Of a stretch of 64,000 bases of DNA, positions 52,710-59,196 are shown one piece after another. Position 1 is the stretch's first letter. Every line of letters starts with the position of its first letter. The notes beneath the pieces were generated by a model. That model saw only the letters and a program-made list of their open reading frames with translations, was not told the DNA's origin and ran no database searches. Where the stretch lies: NCBI GenBank assembly GCA_023424015.1, contig JAFAEM010000031.1, positions 62,001-126,000 on the forward strand. Direction: 5' to 3'. A program made the position numbers and the translations under genes. The stretch comes from Bacteroidota bacterium (GTDB lineage Bacteria; Bacteroidota; Bacteroidia; Chitinophagales; Chitinophagaceae).

Positions 52710-52731
52710 AACCCCGGTAATTTTTCGGGGT
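52702..52731 (-). terminator. Terminator of the 133-residue protein gene
   Basis: On the minus strand ACCCCG pairs with CGGGGT around AAAAATTAC and is followed by TTTTGTTTTT. It overlaps the -33 of the infA promoter, which separates this gene's transcript from the alpha operon. Confidence 0.85.
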
Positions 52732-52784
52732 ATGTCATTAAATATGCGATTTAACACTTAAAAAAAGGGCTAAATAACGGATTA

Positions 52785-53186
52785 TTAATGCATTTCAAGT
52801 GGCACCTTGGTCATGTCATGATACAGGTTCTGGAGCTCATGCACGCCAAGCGGGTAATCAAAATGACGCCGGTCTTCCCGCCACCACATTTCAACATGTG
52901 AAAAGTCGCCATCCTTTGGAAGAACCAGCCTGAATGAGTCCTTTTTATACTTAACAGCTTCCGATCCATTCATCTCCTCACGGGTAAATCCAAGCCTCAG
53001 TAACTGCTTCTCATCCAACGGAATAGGCTGAATATGATCCAGGTCGTACCAGAACTCCTGCACGCCATTATTAATAAGGGCCTGCCTGTCTTCATGGCTT
53101 ACTTTTACCACCGTCCCCTCTCTTTGAACTCCTTCATCGTTCAGGGTTACAATGTCACCGTGTTTTAGTTCTCCAAGTTTTAGCAT
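52785..53186 (-). CDS. Conserved hypothetical protein with KOW/SH3-like N-terminus
   Basis: I do not recognise a named family. The 133-residue protein starts MLKLGELKHGDIVTLNDEGVQREGTVVKVSHEDRQ, which looks like a small SH3-like beta-barrel, and ends in a conserved-looking HELQNLYHDMTKVPLEMH that recurs in Bacteroidota hypothetical proteins, as far as I recall. No signal peptide is present. It has its own -7-like element and a terminator, so it is a single-gene unit standing in the place where secY would usually lie. Confidence 0.78.
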   Translation of the reverse strand: MLKLGELKHGDIVTLNDEGVQREGTVVKVSHEDRQALINNGVQEFWYDLDHIQPIPLDEKQLLRLGFTREEMNGSEAVKYKKDSFRLVLPKDGDFSHVEMWWREDRRHFDYPLGVHELQNLYHDMTKVPLEMH

Positions 53187-53207
53187 AGCAATTCGTTTTT
53201 TGTTAAC

Positions 53208-53215
53208 CGAATATA
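53208..53215 (-). promoter_or_regulatory. Probable -7 element of the 133-residue protein gene
   Basis: The minus strand reads TATATTCG, 7 of 8 matches to TAnnTTTG and the same variant as the ilv leader promoter, 21 bases before the start codon at 53186. Confidence 0.5.
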
Positions 53216-53666
53216 ACGAAAACTTAAAAGCTTTTGGCTCTATCAGTTGAAAGAATTCTGGTATAAATTAGTGTTAGCAACAAACTCCTTAACCAGTTGT
53301 AAGAATGAGTTACTACAGAAAATTCCCGTTTTCCGCCGTCATTTTCCCTTGGTTTTGGCTGGGTAGCGAGTTTACCTTTAGCATCTGATTAATCAGGGTC
53401 AGGGGCTGGCCTGGACCAAAAAGCCCCAGGATGAATAGCCAATAGTTCCGGTGTCAACGGCGTAACTCAAAGTCGGTTTATAAAACTGGCCGGCTGCGCC
53501 TTGATGGTGGTGGTAATTTCACAGTTTCCGGAGGTGGCGGCGGGGGAGGGCCCAAAGGTGGGATCTCGTTAATAATACTCATTTTCAATGTATTGGATTT
53601 TTTATGGTGCTGAATATCATCTCCGATTTCTCGCCAAACTAGCAAAACAACCCTTCTCCAACTTCC
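53216..53666. other. Intergenic region with no clear gene; possible remnant
   Basis: No convincing gene is present. The segment at 53460-53590 has a skewed composition: the plus strand reads GGN-rich (LDGGGNFTVSGGGGGGGPKG) in a frame without a start, closed upstream by a stop, and the minus strand gives a short Pro-rich frame. Either could be the end of a decayed gene. The rest shows nothing that I can name. Confidence 0.5.
53478..53582 (-). CDS. Questionable 34-codon Pro-rich frame
   Basis: The frame runs from ATG (53582) to TAA and encodes a peptide with PPLGPPPPPPPETVKLPPP in its centre and a basic end. The proline run may merely mirror a G-rich tract on the other strand. No promoter or ribosome-binding sequence is visible. 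I give it low weight. Confidence 0.2.
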   Translation of the reverse strand: MSIINEIPPLGPPPPPPPETVKLPPPSRRSRPVL

Positions 53667-54824
53667 CTACTCCGCCCAACTCATCACATAATCCATATTC
53701 TCAATCTCCAAAGCTTCTTTGGTCAGCATCAGAGGGTGAAAAGTATCGACCATCACTGCCAGTTCCTTTGTTTCCTTTGCCCCTAAACTCTTTTGAACCG
53801 CTCCCGGGTGTGGACCGTGCGGAATACCCGCCGGATGCAAGGTGATCATACCCCTGGTTACATTCTTCCGGCTCATAAAATCACCATCGACATAATAAAG
53901 TACTTCATCACTGTCAATATTACTGTGGTTATAAGGTGCAGGAATTGCCTGGGGGTGATAATCAAATAGCCTTGGACAAAAAGAACACACAACGAAATTA
54001 TTCGCTTCAAATGTTTGATGCACCGGTGGTGGCTGATGGACACGACCAGTAATCGGCTCGAAATCATGTATGGAAAAGGCAAAAGGATAGCAATACCCAT
54101 CCCAGCCCACTACATCGAAAGGGTGTGTACCATAATGAAGGCCATACAACATGCCCCTTTTCTTTGCGCGCACCAGGAAATCACCCTTCTGGTCATATGT
54201 AGGGAGGTTCTGTGGCGGGCGGATATCGCGTTCGCAATAGGGAGAATGCTCCAGCAACTGACCATACTTGCTTAGATACCTTTTTGGATATCGAATGGGA
54301 CTAGATGACTCAACGATAAAAAGGCGGTTATGTGTATCTGCAAATTCAATCTGATAAATAGTTCCACGCGGAATCACGAGATAATCGCCATAGTCAAATG
54401 GAAGTTCGCCGTACATGGTACGCAACACGCCTTTTCCTTCGTGAACAAAGATCATCTCATCGGCGTCTGTATTTTTATAGAAATATTCCTTCACACTTTC
54501 CATGGGAGCAGCCAGCACGATATGGCAATCGTTATTGACCAAGATCGGTATCCGGCTCTGCAAAAAATCCTTTTGAGGCTTAATATTAAATCCCTCGAAG
54601 CTGCGATGTTTGAGCATTTTTTCTTCCGCCACAGTTGGCGCAACACTCAATTGGGGTTCGGTATGGATGATCTGCGTAGGTGGGTGACAATGATACAATA
54701 AAGAGTAATCGTTAGAAAACCCTTCTGTAGAGAACAATTGCTCTGAGTACAGTTCTCCATTTGGCTGGCGAAACTGTGTATGTCTTTTATGGGGAATGTT
54801 TCCCAGTTTATGATAATGTGGCAT
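53667..54824 (-). CDS. hmgA: Homogentisate 1,2-dioxygenase
   Basis: HmgA opens the ring of homogentisate in tyrosine degradation. The 385-residue double-cupin protein has the iron-ligand region PPPVHQTFEANNFVVCSFCPR and the C-terminal HPAGIPHGPHPGAVQ, and the first cupin around DEMIFVHEGKGVLRTMYGELPFDYGDYLVIPRGT. It is shorter than the eukaryotic 445-residue enzyme but matches the Bacteroidota form. The other tyrosine-degradation genes (hppD, fah) are not adjacent. It is divergent from the phosphodiesterase gene, with a perfect dyad between them. Confidence 0.92.
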   Translation of the reverse strand: MPHYHKLGNIPHKRHTQFRQPNGELYSEQLFSTEGFSNDYSLLYHCHPPTQIIHTEPQLSVAPTVAEEKMLKHRSFEGFNIKPQKDFLQSRIPILVNNDCHIVLAAPMESVKEYFYKNTDADEMIFVHEGKGVLRTMYGELPFDYGDYLVIPRGTIYQIEFADTHNRLFIVESSSPIRYPKRYLSKYGQLLEHSPYCERDIRPPQNLPTYDQKGDFLVRAKKRGMLYGLHYGTHPFDVVGWDGYCYPFAFSIHDFEPITGRVHQPPPVHQTFEANNFVVCSFCPRLFDYHPQAIPAPYNHSNIDSDEVLYYVDGDFMSRKNVTRGMITLHPAGIPHGPHPGAVQKSLGAKETKELAVMVDTFHPLMLTKEALEIENMDYVMSWAE

Positions 54825-54866
54825 GCGAATGCGTTATTTCGGTAATACAATACATAAAACCGCTGA

Positions 54867-54891
54867 TTAAAATTAGGAATTCTAATTTTAA
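54867..54891. promoter_or_regulatory. Perfect 10-bp dyad between hmgA and the phosphodiesterase gene
   Basis: TTAAAATTAG (54867-54876) and CTAATTTTAA (54882-54891) form a perfect inverted repeat with spacer GAATT. It lies 43 bases from the hmgA start and 40 from the start at 54931, so it could control either gene. An interspersed-repeat origin is possible, because ATTAGGAATT also occurs at 22776. Confidence 0.45.
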
Positions 54892-54930
54892 AGGCCTTCC
54901 GACTGTTACTTTGCGAACAAATTAATTCAT

Positions 54931-55455
54931 ATGACCCGTATCGGATTGATCTCAGATACCCATGGCTATTTAGATGATGCTGTGTTCCGGCATTTCGAAA
55001 ACTGCGATGAGATCTGGCATGCGGGCGACTTTGGCTCTATGGAGATTTCAGACAGGCTGTCCGCATTCAAACCACTGAAAGCTGTTTATGGAAATATCGA
55101 CGGAAATAATATACGAGCTAAATACCCTGAAGATCTGGTTTTTCAATGCGAGGATGTAAAAGTCTTGATGACCCATATCGGCGGCTACCCTCCCCGGTAT
55201 AATGCCCGTGTTAAACCATTAATTCAGGCGCATAAGCCCGGCCTTTTTATTTCGGGTCATTCTCATATTCTAAAAGTGATGTATGATGAAAACATGGCCT
55301 GCCTGCATATCAACCCGGGCGCCGCGGGAAACCAGGGATGGCACAAAATCAGGACCCTTGTTACCCTGGTAATTAATGGTAGTAATATGCAGGATTGTAA
55401 AGTTGTCGAGCTAGGCGGACGAACGACAAAGACCTTTCAATTCCCCGAGACCTGA
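54931..55455 (+). CDS. YfcE/MJ0936-type metallophosphodiesterase
   Basis: A 174-residue calcineurin-like phosphoesterase. It has the metal-site motifs in order: LISDTHGYLDD (residues 5-15), WHAGDFGS near 31, VYGNIDGNN near 51, MTHIGGYPP and SGHSHILK, ending with NPGAAGNQGWHKIRT. The small size and GNID motif put it with the YfcE/MJ0936 group that hydrolyses phosphodiesters in vitro. A -7-like TTACTTTG (54906-54913; 7 of 8) precedes it by 17 bases. Confidence 0.92.
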   Translation: MTRIGLISDTHGYLDDAVFRHFENCDEIWHAGDFGSMEISDRLSAFKPLKAVYGNIDGNNIRAKYPEDLVFQCEDVKVLMTHIGGYPPRYNARVKPLIQAHKPGLFISGHSHILKVMYDENMACLHINPGAAGNQGWHKIRTLVTLVINGSNMQDCKVVELGGRTTKTFQFPET

Positions 55456-55457
55456 TC

Positions 55458-55934
55458 CTACATTCCGGGGAACCAGCCCCTGCCCTCGCCTACCACATCA
55501 CGGAAAGGCCAGGGAACTGCAACCAGTATCATCAGCAGAGCGATCAGGAAAAACCAAAATGCTCTTTTGAACTTTACTTCGTCGGGTAATGCCTTTTTGC
55601 CCATACTGTTGCCAATTGTGATCATGATTATGGCCAGCAGCATAAACATAGGATGCTCCACCCAGAAAAACCGGAAAAATTTATCCTTCATAATACTGGT
55701 CCCTTCGGGTAGCGTTGTTTTCAACATCCCATACTTGCCCAAAAGCAAGAGATATAGTCCTACCAGGAAATTGATGTGTGCCGAAATCAGGGTAAAGAGC
55801 CAGATCCGCCTGTCGCCCGATGTAAAAGCTTTTTTACTTTGCCAACCCGAAAAAGCCTTTACGATCGAAACCAGCAAAAGGATCAAAACCACCCAGCGAA
55901 GAAAATTGTGTAAATGAAGTAAACCTGTATCCAT
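55458..55934 (-). CDS. Four-helix membrane protein, cytochrome b-like
   Basis: The 158-residue protein has four hydrophobic helices: FLRWVVLILLLVSIVKAF, LFTLISAHINFLVGLYLLLL, HPMFMLLAIIMITIG and AFWFFLIALLMILVAVPW. Histidines occur at helix ends (LHLHNFLRW, SAHINF, EHPMF), which could bind heme, and such proteins are often labelled cytochrome b in Bacteroidota. That function is not shown by any established motif. It ends PWPFRDVVGEGRGWFPG. It is convergent with the phosphodiesterase gene, only two bases apart. Confidence 0.7.
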   Translation of the reverse strand: MDTGLLHLHNFLRWVVLILLLVSIVKAFSGWQSKKAFTSGDRRIWLFTLISAHINFLVGLYLLLLGKYGMLKTTLPEGTSIMKDKFFRFFWVEHPMFMLLAIIMITIGNSMGKKALPDEVKFKRAFWFFLIALLMILVAVPWPFRDVVGEGRGWFPGM

Positions 55935-55938
55935 GTGT

Positions 55939-56124
55939 TAGATGTTTAGATGCTGGATATTAGAAATCAGATATCGGATAGCTGATACTAATATTCGATA
56001 TTAACGATTAAACAAACCCGAAGATAACGGTTTCGCGTCATTCGCATTCATGAGGCGGTAACCCAGACTCCTACGCGGATACTCATGACTACTGACTCCA
56101 GACTTAACACCCGCAACTCAAAAC
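55939..56124. repeat. Intergenic region with two quasi-periodic tracts
   Basis: GATGTTTAGATGCTGGAT and GATATCGGATAGCTGATA words run from 55940 to 55988 in a loose GAT-period pattern, and a GACTACTGACTCCAGACT tract occupies 56087-56104. The second matches the family at 51169-51200. The rest of the gap holds no gene. Confidence 0.6.
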
Positions 56125-57255
56125 TTACTCCACCCAGTCGGCTATGAACACATTTGTTTCACGCGTGCCGCCATTGTTACGGTTACTGCTGAAGATAACC
56201 TTTTTGCCGTCGGGTGAAAACAGTGGGAAGGCATCGAATCCCTTATCACGGCTGACTTTCTGTAAACCACTGCCATCTTCATTGATAGTATATAGATTAA
56301 ATGGGAATCCCCTTTTATATTCATGGTTGGAAGCAAAGATGATGCGTTTGCTATCGGGCATAAAAGTAGGCGCCCAGTTGGCCTGGCCAAAGCTGGTAAC
56401 CTGCTTCACATTACTACCATCGGCATTGGCAACAAATACTTCCATATTAGTAGGTGCCACCATATGCTCTGCCAGCAACTCTTTATATTCTTTTATCTCA
56501 GCTTCGGTTTTGGGCCTTGATGCACGCCAAATGATCTTTTTGCCATCTGGACTAAACCAGGCTCCGCCGTCGTAGCCAATCGTATGAGTAATACGTTTTT
56601 CCTTCAAGGTTTGTAAATCCATTATATAAAGCTCCAGGTCGCCATCCTTATCACTGGTGTATATCATTTTCTTGCCATCAGGACTGAGAGTAGGCTCAGC
56701 ATCATACCCCTTCGCGTTAGTAAGTTGTTTTACGATCTTTCCGTTGAGGTCGGCCATAAATATATCATAGGTATCATACAACGGCCAGATATAACGGTTG
56801 CCATATTTTTTCCTATCCAGTACAGGGGGACAGGTGTCAGCACCCAGGTGAGTTGAGGCATAAATAATGTGTTTACCATCTTTGGTGAAATAGGGACAGG
56901 TCGTCCTTCCTTTGCCGGTGCTCACCATTTTATATTCGAATTTTTCTCCTGGCGCTGGTACTTTTCCTAAGAATATCTGGTCGCAGTAAATACCTTCCCT
57001 AGGTTCTGTTCTTTGAAAAACGATATATTTTCCATCGTAGCTCCAATAGGCTTCAGCATTGTCACCGCCAAATGTGAGCTGTTGTATATTGTTAAAATGC
57101 GACTCTTCCGGGTAGTGAATGGTATCCGGACTAGTTTGGAAATCCGGAGTTGAAGTCAGTGATATTTCAATATCTGATAGCGTCTTACGAGAGTTAAAAG
57201 CAAATAAGATCAACACTATCAAAAGGGCTGGAGCAGCCATTGCAAGTTTTCTCAT
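56125..57255 (-). CDS. TolB-like PD40 beta-propeller protein
   Basis: A secreted protein of 376 residues. The start is the ATG at 57255 (the tenth codon of the longest frame), because the -7 element at 57280-57287 would otherwise lie inside the coding region. The N-terminal MRKLAMAAPALLIVLILFAF is a signal or anchor. Six WD40-like PD40 repeats follow, with cores YDGKYIVFQ, TKDGKHIIYAS, SPDGKKMIYTSDKDGD, SPDGKKIIWRAS, MPDSKRIIFAS and SPDGKKVIFSSNRN. Such propellers usually bind proteins or peptides in the periplasm. No catalytic domain is attached. Confidence 0.9.
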   Translation of the reverse strand: MRKLAMAAPALLIVLILFAFNSRKTLSDIEISLTSTPDFQTSPDTIHYPEESHFNNIQQLTFGGDNAEAYWSYDGKYIVFQRTEPREGIYCDQIFLGKVPAPGEKFEYKMVSTGKGRTTCPYFTKDGKHIIYASTHLGADTCPPVLDRKKYGNRYIWPLYDTYDIFMADLNGKIVKQLTNAKGYDAEPTLSPDGKKMIYTSDKDGDLELYIMDLQTLKEKRITHTIGYDGGAWFSPDGKKIIWRASRPKTEAEIKEYKELLAEHMVAPTNMEVFVANADGSNVKQVTSFGQANWAPTFMPDSKRIIFASNHEYKRGFPFNLYTINEDGSGLQKVSRDKGFDAFPLFSPDGKKVIFSSNRNNGGTRETNVFIADWVE

Positions 57256-57279
57256 TTTATTTCGTTTATATATGCGGCG

Positions 57280-57293
57280 CAAAGTTACCTTTG
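57280..57293. promoter_or_regulatory. Two divergent -7 elements overlapping by two bases
   Basis: The minus strand TAACTTTG (57280-57287) and the plus strand TACCTTTG (57286-57293) both match TAnnTTTG exactly and share two bases. The minus one serves the PD40 gene (start 57255) and the plus one the TPR lipoprotein (start 57356). Neither has a good -33 box. Confidence 0.65.
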
Positions 57294-57355
57294 ATCCACC
57301 TGTAATTTGTCAGCTAATTGTCATACGAAATCCAAATAAACCTATTATAAACTCT

Positions 57356-58345
57356 ATGTTTAGATACTTTTTCGCGATTTCCCTGGTGTCGATACTTCTT
57401 GGTTGTGGCGATGATGAGACTTCTCCCTATGAAGCCGTGCTCAGACAGCCGGCCTATGCCAGGGTTACGGACAGCATAAATGAGGAACCGCGTCGTGATG
57501 ATCTGTATTTCCGACGGGCGGTAATGCTCAATAAAGACAATCATATTGAACCCGCGCTGGCTGATTTTCGAAAAGCATGGTCTATCGCTAAAAATGAGGT
57601 CTATGCGGTCGGCGTAAGCAATATACTATTGGAGAAAAAGTCGGATTCAGCCGTCATTTTTCTAAAAGAAGCCATAAAAGAACTTCCCAATAGCCTGTTC
57701 CTCCGGATCAGCCTGGCCCGTAGCTATGATGCCCTCAACAAAACCGATGAAGCCCTTCTTGTTTGCAACGAAATTTTAGAGAAAGAGCCCGCCCAGGTTA
57801 ATGCGCTACTGCTAAAAGCCGATCTGCTTGAAAAAAAATCCGATACCGCCCAGGTAGTTGAAACACTGGAAAAAGCTTATTCACTCATGCCCTTCAATCG
57901 TGAGCTTACCAATCGCCTGGCCTATCAATATGCCGAATCAAAAAATGCAAAATCGCTGTTGCTTGCCGATACCCTGCTCCTGCGTGATTCGCTCCAACAA
58001 TTCGCCGATGCTTTTTATATCAAGGGCATGTATTTTTCAAATACAGGTAGTTACGCCAAAGCCATCCAGCAATTCAACAACTGCATTCAAAGGGATCATC
58101 GTTATCTGAATGCCTATATCGAAAAAGGCAAGATCCTGCTTGATCAAAAGAAAACAGGCGATGCTCTTAAAACATTTGAACTGGCCAACCGCATTACTCC
58201 CTCTTTCCCCGATGCCTGGTACTGGATCGGCCGTTGCGAAGAGATCCTGGGTAACAAATCCGCTGCAAAAGAAAATTTTGAAAAGGCATACGAACTTGAC
58301 AAAACATTTATAGAGGCCAGGGAAGCTGCTGAAAAGCTAAGATAG
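57356..58345 (+). CDS. TPR-repeat lipoprotein
   Basis: A 329-residue lipoprotein: the signal ends in the lipobox LLGC, with C17 acylated. I start at the ATG at 57356, since the longer open frame from 57119 begins upstream of the -7 element and lacks a signal peptide. The mature part has several TPR units, for example ALADFRKAWSIAKNEVYAV, SYDALNKTDEALLVCNEILEKEP, YAKAIQQFNNCIQRDHRYLNAYIEKG and AWYWIGRCEEILGNKSAAKENFEKAYELD. It is likely a scaffold at the periplasmic or outer-membrane face. The function is unknown. Confidence 0.88.
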   Translation: MFRYFFAISLVSILLGCGDDETSPYEAVLRQPAYARVTDSINEEPRRDDLYFRRAVMLNKDNHIEPALADFRKAWSIAKNEVYAVGVSNILLEKKSDSAVIFLKEAIKELPNSLFLRISLARSYDALNKTDEALLVCNEILEKEPAQVNALLLKADLLEKKSDTAQVVETLEKAYSLMPFNRELTNRLAYQYAESKNAKSLLLADTLLLRDSLQQFADAFYIKGMYFSNTGSYAKAIQQFNNCIQRDHRYLNAYIEKGKILLDQKKTGDALKTFELANRITPSFPDAWYWIGRCEEILGNKSAAKENFEKAYELDKTFIEAREAAEKLR

Positions 58346-58413
58346 TTACCGCTACCACGCAACACCTGACTAATCCCAAATTCCTGCCTATCTTGCGTTG
58401 AAAAAAATCACCG

Positions 58414-59061
58414 ATGCCAATTGTCGCCCCATCCCTGCTCGCTTCGAATTTTCTGAAAATGGAAGACGAATGTAAAATGCTCAACGCAAGCGTGGCAGAC
58501 TGGCTTCATCTTGACGTGATGGACGGTCGTTTTGTTCCCAACATTAGTTTCGGTCCAATGATCATAGAGTTCTTTCGCAAAGCCACAAATAAACCCTGCG
58601 ACGTGCACCTGATGATACTTGAGCCCGGTAAGTACGCGGAAGAATTTAAGAACGCGGGTGCTGATCACCTTACCGTACATTTCGAAGCCTGCCCTCACCT
58701 GCACCGCAACCTTCAACAAATAAAATCGCTGGGGATGAAAGCCGGGGTCGCCATTAACCCACATACACCGGTCTCCCAGCTGAATGATATCCTGCATGAT
58801 ACTGATATTGTACTCATCATGAGCGTAAATCCAGGGTTCGGCGGACAGAAATTTATCAACTACACTTTAGAAAAGATCAAACAGCTCCGCAAAATGATCG
58901 ACGATCGCGGCCTGAAGACTCTTATAGAGATCGATGGCGGCGTTACTGTAGAAAATGCCGCCTCCATCGTAGCCGCAGGCGCCGACGTACTTGTAGCCGG
59001 TAACACAGTATTCAAATCTGCCAACCCAACTGACACCATTCAACAATTAAAAAATCTCTGA
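58414..59061 (+). CDS. rpe: Ribulose-phosphate 3-epimerase
   Basis: Rpe interconverts ribulose 5-phosphate and xylulose 5-phosphate in the pentose phosphate pathway. The 215-residue TIM barrel has VAPSLLASNF (4-13), the metal/catalytic LHLDVMDGRFVPNISFGP near residue 32, VHLMILEPGKY, LIMSVNPGFGGQKF near 134, and the phosphate-binding DGGVTVENAA and VAGNTVF. Motifs and length are standard. A TATCTTGC sequence (58391-58398) resembles a -7 box. Confidence 0.97.
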   Translation: MPIVAPSLLASNFLKMEDECKMLNASVADWLHLDVMDGRFVPNISFGPMIIEFFRKATNKPCDVHLMILEPGKYAEEFKNAGADHLTVHFEACPHLHRNLQQIKSLGMKAGVAINPHTPVSQLNDILHDTDIVLIMSVNPGFGGQKFINYTLEKIKQLRKMIDDRGLKTLIEIDGGVTVENAASIVAAGADVLVAGNTVFKSANPTDTIQQLKNL

Positions 59062-59196
59062 GTTCTGGGTGGTGAAATAATTTCCTTCCTGTCACCCCGT
59101 CTTCGCGGCTAAATCAGCAAAGCCCTTTCTTGCTCCTCAAACACAACAAATTAGGAGAAACGGCGTTATAAAAATTCATTTGTCTAATATTGTCTG

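Noticed and set aside
57119..57355. N-terminal extension of the TPR lipoprotein
   Set aside because: It is upstream of the -7 element at 57286 and precedes a perfect lipoprotein signal at 57356, so it is not translated.
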